A stretch of 64,000 nt of DNA, taken from NCBI RefSeq assembly GCF_041146395.1, contig NC_090989.1, positions 46,340,501 through 46,404,500 on the forward strand, written 5' to 3'. A program made the position numbers and the translations under genes. Below the pieces are notes generated by a model, which worked only from the letters and a program-made list of their open reading frames with translations, did not search any database and was not told the origin of the DNA. Positions 11,816-22,139 of this stretch are shown in pieces. Each line of letters begins with the position of its first letter. Position 1 is the first letter of the stretch. This DNA comes from Eulemur rufifrons (lineage: Eukaryota; Chordata; Mammalia; Primates; Lemuridae).

Positions 11816-12324
11816 AAGAAATATGGAACCCCCAGGGCCACCTGTTCTGGAAGGTTCATCTGGTTGAACGTCACTCCTCAACACTTCATCCTTCACACAA
11901 TCCTCACATTAAAATCCGGTGCAAACCCTACTTTTAACGTAATTTTATGGAGTGAACACAGGGGGGTTAGAACCAGTCCATGTGTGGTCTCACATGCCAC
12001 TTTCCTTTTCAAAAAGCACCAGGAGACTATGAATTTCATCATGCTAGGAAATCACATCCCTCAGTACGTCAGAGGCAAAGCGTCACAGTCATGTGCAGGT
12101 TGAGCTTCCCAGATTGTCTGCTGATGCTCAAGCCCTCTCTTCCTTTTCTTTGTGAATAAAACCGTTAGCAACACTTTCAGGTTTATGCTAATTTATTTCT
12201 AGGACCGAAGATGTGGAAGTCTGCTAAACGATCAGGGCTTTCTTCATGTCTTACTGTTAAAAGAAATGTGAAGTGTTGTCAGTAGCTGGTGCATTTCTAC
12301 CCTTTTCTGATCCTTCTGTTTCAG

Positions 12325-12474
12325 GGACCCGAGAGCAGGAAGGAGAGAAATGAAAGAGAACGCCTGAGGATGGAGATAAGATCCCAAAAGAAAGCAGAGG
12401 AAGGAAGGAGCTCTAGGAAAGAAGAACCCAGAGAAGCGTGCATGGCTCCCCTGCTTGAAAAGGGGTCTGAATAA
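12325..12474 (+). CDS. Terminal coding exon of the same unrecognised gene
   Basis: Follows the acceptor 'tccttctgtttcag'. The frame enters in phase 0, matching the phase-0 end of the exon at 8625-8852, and runs 49 codons to TAA at 12472-12474. The peptide begins GPESRKERNERERLRMEI and is strongly charged (Lys/Arg/Glu), probably helical or disordered, with a basic stretch that could act in RNA binding or nuclear localisation; that last point is inference only. The joined C-terminal region of both exons is 125 residues. Tandem poly(A) signals follow about 230 bp downstream. The matching phases, the splice sites and the 3' signals together support a real gene end. Confidence 0.65.
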   Translation, partial: GPESRKERNERERLRMEIRSQKKAEEGRSSRKEEPREACMAPLLEKGSE

Positions 12475-12735
12475 TACTTTGCTACCACATTATGGCATCA
12501 AACGCTACTCGGTTTTTGTGAGCCCTAACACACCATTTCAGGACGTTGGTGGGGAGGAGGGGACAGCTGTGAGGAGTGTCTGCAGAGGCTGAGTGACTGA
12601 AGCGGGACTGGTATGAGGCTGCTCCGCAAGACGACTCGCGTCATACCCCGCTGCTGCTGGCGTCTTAGTTGAGAGTGTCATCCGTGTTGTTGGCCTTTTA
12701 TGGGAATAAAGAGAATAAAAGGTATTTTAATAGAA
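12475..12735 (+). terminator. 3'UTR and tandem poly(A) signals
   Basis: Two AATAAA hexamers lie at 12705-12710 and 12714-12719, within about 245 bp of the stop codon. Cleavage would be expected 10-30 bp beyond, near 12730-12745. The UTR contains a GC-richer part (12540-12660) with several CpGs. The exact 3' end cannot be read from sequence. Confidence 0.55.
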
Positions 12736-13004
12736 TAAAGAAAATTTTGAAAATGTAAAAAAGATATTTAAAGAGCCACCCACATATCTTCACTAACCCT
12801 TCTTCCACGTCAACCTCACACATCATCTTAAATATAATAAAAGTCATTGGTGTGACTCTACGTTTGCTTTCTTCTTAGAAGTAATTATGTAAGTATGTCT
12901 AATGGCCATCGTTTCAGGAGAACTGGTAATTAACATGCCAAGTACCATGTTGAATGCTTTAATGCGTTACTTAAAATAATCCTCACCGCTCCGAGGTGGG
13001 ACCT

Positions 13005-13680
13005 TGAATTAGTCAGCGTTCTCCAGAGAGACAGAACCAATAAGAGACACCAGGGCTGTCTGGAAAGTATCCAGCCATGTAATATGAAAAACAGAGACAT
13101 TTATTATATTAACCAGGGCTGGATACTTTCTGGACAGCCCTCATATATACAGGTATAGAAATATGAGAGACTTATGAGGGGAATTGGCTCACGAGGTTAT
13201 GGAGGCTGAGAAGACCCCAGTAGGCTGTCTGCCAGCTGGAGAAGCAAGGGAGCTGACAGGTGGGGCTCAGTCCAAGTCCAGAGGCCTCAAAACCAGGGAA
13301 GCCCATGGTCTAACTCTCAGTCTGAGGCTGAAGGCCCAAGAACCTGGGGGTTGGGGAGGTGGCACTGGTATAAGTCTCTGAGTTTAAAGGCCAGAGAACT
13401 TTGAGTTCAGGTGTCCCAGGGGAAGAGAAGAAGGGTGTTCCAGCTCCAGAAGGGAGCGAGCGAGCTAATTCACCTTTCCTCTGCCTTTTTGTTCTGTCTG
13501 GGCCTACCGGGTGGCACCTATTCATATTGGGTGAGGGAGGATCTTCCTTACTCAGTCCACAGATTCAAATGCCAACCTCCTGCAGAAATGCCTGCACAGA
13601 TACACCCAGAAATAATGCTTTACCAGCTATCTGAGTACACTTTAGTCAAGTCAAGCTGACATCTAACATTAGTCATCACA
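13005..13680 (+). mobile_element. MLT2-type (ERVL) solo LTR with target duplication
   Basis: Starts 'tgaattagtcagcgttctcc' and ends 'cattagtcatcaca', so it has TG...CA ends. A perfect 5-bp duplication, gacct, flanks it (13000-13004 and 13681-13685). The inner landmarks 'gaattggctcacgaggttatgg', 'actcagtccacagattcaaatgcc' and 'cacccagaaataatg' are those of MLT2 LTRs of the ERVL group. A small palindromic element sits inside at 13051-13141. No internal retroviral region is attached. Confidence 0.85.
13051..13141. mobile_element. Palindromic MITE-like insertion
   Basis: Arms of 25 bp at 13052-13076 and 13117-13141 are inverted copies with 23 matches; each arm has the core 'gaaagtatccagcc'. A loop of 40 AT-rich bases separates them. 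The segment interrupts the MLT2 LTR just after 'cagaaccaataagag'. The size and layout resemble mariner-type MITEs such as MADE1, but the end sequence is different and no clear TA duplication is visible. Confidence 0.7.
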
Positions 13681-13839
13681 GACCTATTCTTCTCTTCACT
13701 TTCTGGTTGAGGAAACTGACATTTAGAAAAGTTGTGTAGCTTGCTGGTGTGGTGGCAGAGTTAGGGCTAGAGCCCAGTTCATTCTGATACCAGAGCTCAT
13801 GCTCCTAACGTGAGGCAGAACCTTTATTTCCCTCTAGAA

Positions 13840-15265
13840 GCAGTTCCCAACTTAGCATCTGTGTGACGTGCATGTGCATGAGCGGGAGTGAGTGAGAACA
13901 GCAGGCGTGGGGTAGTTAAAATTTTTATTACATGGAGGGAGACTGATTCTCTGAGCTCAGCTTTATATTCTGGGTTTAACTTTATGAGACCACATTATAT
14001 CACTAATTTTTTCCCTCAAAGAAAAGATACTGGGATTCTCTAATGCTCTCCTTGTTTATTCTTCATCTCTGCCTTGGATCTTCAGATGCCCAAAGGCAGC
14101 TAGAGTCTCCATTTTGTAAAGAAGAAAATCTCCCAAAACTACTACTTATAACTAATACTGTAATTTATTGCTTATGCAAGACACTAACTTGGACATAGAC
14201 AGTAGAAAGAAGAAGAAAAAGGAGAATGAAAGAAATAAGAGAAAAACAGTGCAAGAAAAGTAAAATATCCATGATCTTGACTGGCATTCTTTCAACTTTG
14301 AAACAGCCACTACTTTCATCCATTCTGGATTGATGCTTCCACGCGGCCTTTCTAACACTGTAGTATGCTTTGAGCTATCACACGGTGACTTTTGCCTGTT
14401 AATTGCCACCACTGAGGGGGAGGAGGGGACCTGCCACATACTGCAGTCTGCTTCGTACATGCCTGCTTTGTACTGCAGTCATGGGTAGGACAGTTGTTTC
14501 CTTGCCCTCACTTTGGCTACATTTTAGTCTTGCCAACCAAGTGTCAGATTTGGAGATGGTTCATTCACCTACTCTGGCTTCTATAGAAAGGTCTGGGGAG
14601 AGGTGGCCCACTCATGAGGAAGGAACTAAACTGGGGTGGATTTTCCTTACCCGGCGGATGGCTGGCTGAGTCAGTAGTTGCCTCCTACTCCAGCCGTGAT
14701 ATCTGTGAGGTTTCTTCCTCTCCCTAGACTCAAGGATGACAGTATGAGAAAAAAAATCATGACTGCAAATTTTATAATATATTTCATCAAACTGGAACGA
14801 AGTCTATTGTCAACATACTTTCAGGACCATAGTAGAGGCAGGGGGACTCTCTGAAAATGAAGTCTTTAGTTTATTGCATTGATTGTGTCACAAAACAATA
14901 TGTTTTATAATAAAAAATTCAGATTTAGAAAAAGGATAAAAAATAAAAATGTGCTAGTCTATCTACTCAGAGACAAATATGGTTAATACTTTCCAGAATG
15001 TTATCTATGTGTACATGTGCACATAAATATATGCATACATAAAACACTTTTTCCAGTCATCATCTCATTTCAGTTAGCAATATATGGTTAACCTATTTTC
15101 AGATCAACAAAATAGTCAATTGTACAGTTTTAATGGCTCCTTTCCAATAGCTTGTCTTCCATCCATGAAAACCTTCCCTCATAATATATCAAGAGATATC
15201 ATCCTTGATATTCAATAGTTACCACTTAGCTATCTTTCCTTTCACAGAAAATTTCTCAAAGTGTT
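13840..15265. other. Mostly unassigned sequence
   Basis: No exon or clear repeat from 13840 to about 14870. From about 14870 to 15060, 'gtctatctactcagagacaaatatggttaatactttcc' resembles old L1 3' sequence. Open frames here have no splice context. Confidence 0.35.
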
Positions 15266-15269
15266 ATCT

Positions 15270-16490
15270 ACATTTCCCCTCAACTCAGCCTGCTGCAATG
15301 TGACTTCTGTCCTTACCCTGCATAGAAACTGTTCTCTTCAAAGTCATACATGACCTCCCTACTGTCAAATCCTGTAAAGACATTGCTCTCGTTACCTGCA
15401 GTCCTCAACCCCTGGGCTGTGGACCAGTACCAGTGTGTGGCCAGTTAGGAGCCAGGCTGCACAGCAGGAGGTGAGCAGGAGGTGAGCCAGCAAAGCTTCA
15501 TCTGTGTTTACAGCCACTCCCCAGGACTTGCATCACTGCATAAGCCCTGCCTCCTGTCAGATCAGCCGGGGCATTAGATTCTCACAGGAGCATGAACTCT
15601 ACCGCAAACTGCACAGGGGAAGGATCTAGGTTATGTGGGCTCCTTATGAGAATCTAATGCCCGATGATCTAAGGTGGAGCTGAGGCGGTGATGCTAGCAC
15701 TGGGAAGTGGCTGCAAATACAGATTATTATTAACAGAGAGGGTTGACTGCACAATAAATGTAATGCACTTGAATCATCCTGAAACCATCTCTACCACTCC
15801 AGTCCATGGAAAAATTATTTTCCATGAAACCGGTCCCTGGTGCCAAAAAGGTTGGGGACAGCTGCTTGTTATTTTGTGTGACTTCTTGCCAGCACCTGAC
15901 AGTGCTGATCCCTATCCTTCTTTGTTGAGACTTACCTTCTCCTGGGTTTCCTTGTACCCCTCTGATGGCTCCTGGCTGGTCTTTGGTGAGAGATCCTTAT
16001 ACCTTAATATTGGTTTTTCTCTGCCCAAGCACTTGTCTCAATCACCTTGTTCTCTCTGGGCAATCTCAGACACACCCGTGGTGTCAGCCACCTATGTGCC
16101 GAGGGCTCCCAAATCTGTCCCCGTGGTGCACGCTCTCTCCCAAGCGCCAGACACATACATACAACTGTCCCTTGGACGTACACACAGTTGAAGGTTTACA
16201 GGCATCTCAAACTCACTTTTTAAAAGTAAAGTATTCTTTCTTGCCCTGGCTGCTTTCCATCTGCCCCTCCTCCTACGTTCCCTGACTCAGTGAATGGTTG
16301 TATCATTTACCAGTTGCTCAAGCAAGAACCTGCATGGGTTTGAAGCCACCAGCATTCCTCTTCTCTCACTCTCCATCCAATTAATCATAAACTTCTGCCT
16401 ATTTTACCTCTAAATAACACTTGGAGCTACCCAATTTCCTCCATTCTCATTGCCATGACCTGATTCTAGGCCCTGTATTAGCTCATCTTG
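15270..16490 (+). repeat. L2 LINE split by a MER1-type element
   Basis: The left part includes 'gaaactgttctcttcaaagtcatacatgacctccc'. The right part (from 15865) includes 'cagcacctgacagtgctgatcc', 'cttctcctgggtttccttgtacc', 'tgatggctcctggctgg' and 'cttctgcctattttacctc'. Both follow L2 ORF sequence in order. The 167-codon open frame from 15688 crosses the MER1/L2 junction and is not a gene. Confidence 0.7.
15399..15864. mobile_element. MER1-type hAT-Charlie element
   Basis: The ends are the terminal inverted repeats 'cagtcctcaacccctggg' and 'aaggttggggacagctg'. Internal landmarks are 'ggccagttaggagccaggctgcacagcaggaggtgagc', 'gcattagattctcac' with its inverse 'gagaatctaatgc', and 'gcacaataaatgtaatgcac'. 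It is a non-autonomous DNA transposon with no transposase frame. The 8-bp target duplication is no longer readable. Confidence 0.85.
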
Positions 16491-16650
16491 TTTTTGACAA
16501 AAGAAATGATAGTATTTTAGATGTATTTCGTTAAATCAAATATATTATTAAAATTGACTTCACCATTTTCCCTTTTTAAAATGTGGCTATTAGAAAATCA
16601 AAAATGTGCCTCACATTATATTTCTATTAGACAGCACTGATCTATACCCT
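16490..16650 (-). mobile_element. MER5A-type hAT element
   Basis: 'aaaatgtggctattagaaaatc', 'gtgcctcacattatatttctattagacagcactg' is the reverse complement of the MER5A start. The far end has decayed. Confidence 0.75.
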
Positions 16651-16808
16651 AACTGTCAAGCCTCTTTTGTGTTATTTGAATTTTATTTTTATTCACTTTT
16701 ATGGAGCTTAAAATGTATTGGAATTTAATTAATCCAAGGTGTTATTTAGGGTTAATTGGCCTAACACTAGTTACAACATTTTAAGTAAAGTTTATTGTAC
16801 CTGAATCT

Positions 16809-16862
16809 GTCTTCCTTCCTTCCTTCCTTCCTCTTTCTTTCTCTATCTTCCTTATTTCCATC
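16809..16862 (+). repeat. (TTCC)n microsatellite
   Basis: Five or six CTTC units followed by degenerate C/T sequence. Confidence 0.9.
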
Positions 16863-16889
16863 TTTTTCTCTCTAAGTAAAAATGTCCTT

Positions 16890-17075
16890 GTCTGTTCATA
16901 TTTTCTCCTGTGCTATAGCATTCCTCAGGCAGGTTTTATCATGTAAGGTAATGATTTCCTGACATGTTTGTCTTCCCCTCTAGACTGTGAACACGTAGTG
17001 GCAGAAACCATATCTTAATCATCTTTGCATTTCCAAAACCCAAAAGGTGCCTATCACACAGCAGTGACTCAATAT
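16890..17075 (+). repeat. L2 3' end
   Basis: 'gtcttcccctctagactgtgaac' and 'aaggtgcctatcacacagcagtgactcaatat' mark the L2 3' terminus, cut by the following Tigger-type element. Confidence 0.75.
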
Positions 17076-17076
17076 C

Positions 17077-17411
17077 TGGTTGGTCCTCCACATCCATGGG
17101 ATCCATCCACATCTGTGGATTCAACCAACCATGGATCAAAAATATTTTTTTAAAAAATCAAAAAAAAATTACAAAATTAAAATACAAATTAAAAACACAG
17201 TATCACCATGATTTTACATAGCATTTACATTGTATTCGCTATTATAAGTAATCTAGAGATGATTTTAAAGTACACAGGAGGATCTGGATAGGTTATATAC
17301 AAACATTGTGCCATTTTATGTAAGGGACTTGAGCATCGTTGGACTTTGATATCTGTGGGGGTCCTGGAAGCAATCTTCCGTGGATACCGAGTGGATACTG
17401 AGGGACCACTG
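17077..17411 (-). mobile_element. MER2/Tigger-type element, shortened
   Basis: Inverted ends 'ctggttggtcctccacatcc' and 'ggatactgagggaccactg', with 'ccatccacatctgtggattcaacc' and 'gggggtcctggaagcaatcttccgtgg' inside. About 335 bp, non-autonomous. A TA-rich context flanks both sides, as expected of a Tc1/mariner-class element. Confidence 0.85.
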
Positions 17412-17414
17412 TAC

Positions 17415-18345
17415 ATAGTTTGAGGCTGGCTGTGACTCTAAACAAAGAGGGCCCTAAAACTTGAAGTAATTCTGCCTATTTTAGTCAAGACATTGTCATC
17501 TATTACTCTCTCAAAATGAAAAATTGTATTCATAGTTAATATTTTCCCTCCTAAAATGGAAACTTTTTTGCAGTAGTATTTGACACACTTTCAAAGAATG
17601 TAGAGCATGTAAAAGAGAATGTGACAGTCCCCCAGAAAAGGCAAGTGTCAGAATTATGAACGAGTTCAGCATTTCTGGTTACTTTACTCTAGAGGGCAGA
17701 CTTGAACAACATTTGGATGTAATGCTGGACACAAGCCTCAGTGTTTGGCCAATGACAAAATCACTATCATTACTTTCAAGTAGAAAGGACAGAACTGCAG
17801 CATTTCCTATCAAAACCTTCAGAGGGTGGACTAAACAAATTAAATGCTGGGTAATTTTTTATGACTTATTCATGTATTTAAGGGTACACATGATGGAAGA
17901 TGACAAGCTGGTTATCTCCATGGGGGCACAAAAAGACAAAGAGGGCTTAAAATACTGTGCAGATGATTTACATTTGGTACAGTGGGAAATTTTAGACTGG
18001 CAAAGTAAAGGATAAATTCTAATTTTTTGTGTCTGGAGTTTTAAATATCCTATTCTAACCTTGGATTATGTAATTCTGTTTTGGCTGAATTCCTGCTGTA
18101 GCTTTGGAGGCAGTTATCACATTAATTGGTTGAACACAATTCTACCTCATCTGCATGTATGTTTGGAAATGTGAGGGGAAAAACCTGGTAATGGATTGTG
18201 AAACTCCTCTATTTTCCCTAGCTTGTGCATATATGTGTGCCCAGCAGCTCTTGAGGGGCTTAGACCCCAGCACCTTCCCACACCTTGCTGAAATAGAATC
18301 TGCCTTGGCCTGTGAGCTCTGAATCTTTCTCTTGCTTACTAACTG
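17415..18345. other. Unassigned sequence with a 119-codon open frame
   Basis: A plus-strand ATG-started frame at 17656-18015 encodes 119 residues with no recognisable motif, signal peptide or repeat. No splice, promoter or poly(A) context supports it. A frame of this length can occur by chance in a window this size. Confidence 0.3.
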
Positions 18346-18349
18346 CCAG

Positions 18350-18840
18350 AATTCATTTGTTTATTCAACAAAGATTTTTTTTTTGACTGCTTGCAATGTG
18401 CTAGGGATACAACAATGAGCAAAACAGATAAAACCCCTTGTCTTCAAGGAACTCACATTCCACTGATGAGATGGATAGTAAACAAAAATTCAAGAAACAT
18501 GTAGCATAATGTCATGAAGAATAAAAAAACAGCTACGAGGATAAATGGTTTTTTTAGATAGGGTTTCAAGAAAAGCCTGTCTGATGAGGAGGCATTTGAG
18601 CTGAGGTATGAATGATATGAAGGAAAAGGGTCCCAGACAGAGGTGCGGCAGCACAACAGCAGTGAGGTGACAGCTTACTTGGCTTCATTTACAAATAGCA
18701 AGGTGCTCCTGGAAAGGAGTGCATGACAGGGGTGCAGTGGGAAATGAGACCAGATAATCCATGGCCTAGGTGGCTGTTATTCCAAGTGGCAGGGGATGCT
18801 ATCAAAGGTTTTGAGCATGAGACTTAATCTCGTGGTCTGA
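18350..18840 (-). repeat. L2 LINE, antisense
   Basis: Starts 'tttgtttattcaacaaagatt' (reverse L2 end), then 'gcaatgtgctagggatacaacaatgagcaaaacag', 'cttcaaggaactcacattcc', 'gatgaggaggcatttgagctgag'. Confidence 0.8.
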
Positions 18841-19199
18841 CTTAATTTTGTGGAAGGAGGCATCACAGGGACAACTTCAGGTATAATACTATTCTGCTTT
18901 TCCAAAGTTCCATCCTTAGTCACTGTTAGCTCTGTGGCTGGGAGATAAAGAAGAGTTTCTTGAAGTGGGAAAAAGCTGAAGGCACTCTCCTTCCAAGTTG
19001 AGAATTTCCTTTTAGCAAACAGCACAGTGCATGAATAGGCTTGTTGAAAGAATGGATGAATGAATCAATAACTGGTAAATGGAAAATAGAATGCATTGTC
19101 TCTACATGAAGCCCACATGCCTATCAGTGGGCACTGATGATCAGTGAAACCATTTCTTAAGTATTATTATTATAAACACCTTGAAACATAGTTTTCTAT

Positions 19200-19393
19200 C
19201 TACTTCACTAATCCATGGGTATTTACTAATGGCTACATGTACTTCAGTATAATAGGTGCTATAGGGGACAGGGACACACGGATGGGTGAGACACAGTCCT
19301 TGCCCTCAAGGAACTTCAATTTTAGTTGGGAAAATAGACATATACACAAAATAAAATGCTTAAATTGACATTTTGACCAAGGCACCATGATAC
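19200..19393 (-). repeat. L2 LINE fragment, antisense
   Basis: 'gacacagtccttgccctcaaggaacttcaattttagttggg' is reverse-complement L2 3' sequence. It is cut on the right by a Tigger-type insertion. Confidence 0.65.
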
Positions 19394-19394
19394 A

Positions 19395-19966
19395 CAGTTG
19401 TCCCTCAGTATCCATGAAGGATTGATTCCAGGACCCCATGTGGATACCAAAATCCACGGATGCTCAAGTTCCTTATATAAAATGGCATAATATTTGCATG
19501 TAACCTACGCACATACTTATGTATACAGTTGACCCTTGGAAAATATGGGTTTGAACTGTAAAAGTCCACTTATTAGTGGATTTTTTCCAATTAAACATGG
19601 ATGGAAAATACAGTGTGGAGGAATGTGAAACCTGAGTATACGGAGGACCAACTTTTCATCTATGTGGGTTCCACAGGGCAGACCTGGGAACTTGAGTATG
19701 CATGGCTTTTGGTATACACAGGCATCCTGGAACCACATGCCAAGGGACAACTGTACTATAAATCATCTCTAGATTACTTATAGTACCTAATACAATACAA
19801 TATATATGCTATGTAAATAGTTATTATACTGTATTGTTTAGGAAATAATGACAAAAAAGTTTGTACACATTCAGTACAGACACAACTATCCATTTTTTTC
19901 AAATATTTTGAATTATAGTTGGTTTAATCCATATTTGTGGCAACTATGGATACAGAGGACTGACTG
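19395..19966 (+). mobile_element. MER2/Tigger-type DNA transposon (outer)
   Basis: Ends are 'cagttgtccctcagtatccatg' and 'ctatggatacagaggactgactg', inverted copies of each other. 'gattgattccaggaccccatgtgg' is a standard Tigger-group internal motif. It is non-autonomous and contains a second element at 19526-19753. Confidence 0.85.
19526..19753. mobile_element. Second Tigger-group element nested in the first
   Basis: Begins 'cagttgacccttggaaaat' and ends 'ccaagggacaactg', flanked on both sides by TA (19524-19525 and 19754-19755). 'gggtttgaactgtaaaagtccacttattagtgg' is typical of MER44/Tigger7-type ends. Confidence 0.85.
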
Positions 19967-20270
19967 ATGTTAATAGGTACTGCATACCAAAATTAGGAGT
20001 TTTGGAAAATAGATAAGAAACCTCAACATAAGAACTGAAACTATAAAACTCCTGGAAAAGAACAGAAGGAAAAAGCTCCTGGACATTGGTCTTGGGAAAG
20101 TTTTTGGATATCATACCAAAAGCTCAGGCTATAAAAGCAAAAATAAATAAATGGGACTACATCAAACTGAAAAGCATCTGCACAGCAAAGGAAACAATCA
20201 ACAAAATGAAACAGCAGCCTACAGACTTGGAAAAAAATATTTGCAAACCATGTATCTGATAAGGGGATAA

Positions 20271-20568
20271 CTAAGCTACCTTATGGAGAAGCCCATGGGA
20301 ATTGAGGGTGACCTCTTGCCAATAGTCATCAAGGAACTGAGGTTCTCATTCCAAACACCTACAAAGAACTAAATCCTTCCAACAGCCACGTGAAGTTTGA
20401 AATAGCTCCTTTCCCAATCAAGCTTCAGATGAGACCTCAGCCATGACTGACAATTTGATTGTAGCCTTGTAAGAGACATTGAAGCAGCAGACCCAGCTAA
20501 GGCAAGCCAGGATTCCTGACCCACAGAAATTATGAGCTAATAAATGTGTGTGGGTTAAAACTTAAAGA
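20271..20568 (+). mobile_element. LTR-like segment inserted into the L1
   Basis: Sits between the imperfect direct repeats aaggggataa (20261-20270) and aaggggttaa (20569-20578). Its text ('caacagccacgtgaagtttg', 'gatgagacctcagcc', 'gattcctgacccacagaaatt') is a familiar mammalian LTR-like repeat. It contains AATAAA at 20539-20544 and stops soon after in the A-rich run 'aaaacttaaagaaa'. The family name is uncertain. Confidence 0.65.
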
Positions 20569-21061
20569 AAGGGGTTAATACTCAAAATTTATAAGGAAGT
20601 CATACAACTCAACAGTAGAAAAACAAATAACCCAATTAAAAGAATAAGCAAAGAATAGATATTTCGCCAAAAAAGACATAAAAATGACCAACAGGTATAT
20701 GAAAAGGTGCTCAACACCATTAATCATCAGGGAAATGCAAAGCAAAATCACTACGAGATATAACCTCACACCCATTAGGATGGCTATTATCAAAAAGTCA
20801 AAAGATAACAAACGTTGGGGAGGGTATGAAGGAAACGGAACCCTATACATTGTTGGTGCGAATGTATTAATAGATTGGTGCAACCATTGTGGAAAACAGT
20901 ATGGAGGTTCCTAAAGAAATTTAAAATGGAACTATTATACCGTATGATCCAGCAATCCCTCTCCTGGGTGTCTACCCAAAGAAAATGAAATCACCCCTTG
21001 TAAAGATATCTGCACGCCTATGTTCATTGCAGCATGATTCACAATAGCCAAGATATGAAAA

Positions 21062-21090
21062 CAACTACACACACACACACACACACACGT
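21062..21090 (+). repeat. (AC)n microsatellite inside the L1
   Basis: About twelve AC units within the former ORF2 end, an expansion of an A-rich site. Confidence 0.95.
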
Positions 21091-21614
21091 ACACAGGAAT
21101 ACTATTTAGCCTTAAAAAAAGAAGGAAATCTTGCCATCTGCCATAATATGGATGAACCTGAAGGACATTATACTAAGCAAAGTGAGCCAGACACAGAAAG
21201 AAAAATATTGCATGATCTCACTTAAATGTGGAAACTCAAAACAAAACAAAAAGGTCAGATACTGTATACAAAGATTGAGAATAAAACAGTGGTTACCAGG
21301 AGTGCAGGTCGGGGTAGGAAATAGGGACACGTAGATCAGAGAATTCAAAGCAGCAGATGTGTAGCATGAACAAGTCCAGAGACCTAACGTACAACCTGAG
21401 GACTATAGGTCATCAAATTGTACTGTAGTTGGGATTCCTGCTGAATGAGTAGACTTTAATTGCTTTTGCCACAAAAACAAAACAAAAATAAACTGGATAA
21501 CTATGTGAGATGATGGATATGTTAATTTGTTTCACGTAGTAACTGTTTTACTATCATGTTGTATACCTTAAATATACACAATACAATTTATTTTTAAAAA
21601 ATTAGGAGTTTTGG

Positions 21615-22135
21615 TATGGAAGTCAGAAAGACTATTTTCTATGAAGGGAGATTTATACTGACACATAAAAGTAGGGAGGAAGGAAAGCAAAAGAAAGAGA
21701 GCAAGGGAAATTTGATAAAATGTTTTGTTTTGTTTTTTTTCCATTAAGGGACAAAACTCAAGATCTCTTAAATAGATGAATTTCAATGAATGATATTAAA
21801 TCGAATGATAGTAAAGGGAAAATCGGAGGGAGAAGAAGGTTTCTGCTACATAGCAGTACATCAGGGCCAAATGGAAGATCACCACTGTCACGGACATAAC
21901 ACCACAAGGTCAGATGTCACCACATCCTCTGCCAACAGGACTGTATGTAGCTACGTCTCTATGTACAGTGTCTTGATTTCCTCAGTGCTAACCTAGCTGT
22001 AGAATTCTACATGTCTTCTATTTCACTTATGCATCAAAACACTAGTGAACAATGAGCTCTTACTGAAGAATTTATGGAGGAGACAGAAAAGAGAGTTTAA
22101 ATCACCTCCCCTTAAGCAAACTATACTTAAAACCC
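21615..22135. other. Unassigned sequence
   Basis: The old target DNA to the right of the L1; no exon or repeat recognised. Confidence 0.35.
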
Positions 22136-22139
22136 TTAA

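Larger units (their letters stand above)
8853..12324 (+). other. Intron between the two coding exons
   Basis: Begins 'gtatgtaaca' and ends 'tccttctgtttcag', a GT-AG intron of 3,472 bp. It holds an old L1 piece at about 9885-10340 and an L2 end at about 11655-11815. The rest is AT-rich and undistinguished. A 112-codon open frame at 11765-12103 has no splice context or recognisable content. Confidence 0.6.
12905..13835 (-). repeat. MIR SINE, antisense, split by an LTR
   Basis: The left part (to about 13004) has 'gccaagtaccatgttgaatgc' and 'aataatcctcaccgctccgaggtgggac'. The right part (from 13681) resumes with 'ttgaggaaactgacatttagaaaagttgtgtagcttgc' and 'gcagagttagggctagagcccag'. The two are one MIR interrupted at the 5-bp site gacct. 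Confidence 0.8.
20006..21599 (+). mobile_element. 5'-truncated L1 with 15-bp target duplication
   Basis: Covers the end of ORF2 and the 3'UTR. A perfect direct repeat, aattaggagttttgg, flanks it (19991-20005 and 21600-21614). Landmarks include 'tgggactacatcaaactg', 'caaagcaaaatcactacgag', 'ctatgttcattgcagcatg' and 'gagccagacacagaaagaaa'. The tail is a short A-run. ORF2 is broken by stops and by the insertion at 20271-20568. The open frames at 20684-21334 are remnants of the ORF2 C-terminal region. Confidence 0.95.

Noticed and set aside
15688..16191. 167-codon plus-strand open frame
   Set aside because: It runs from inside a MER1-type transposon into L2 sequence. A chimera of two repeats is not a gene.
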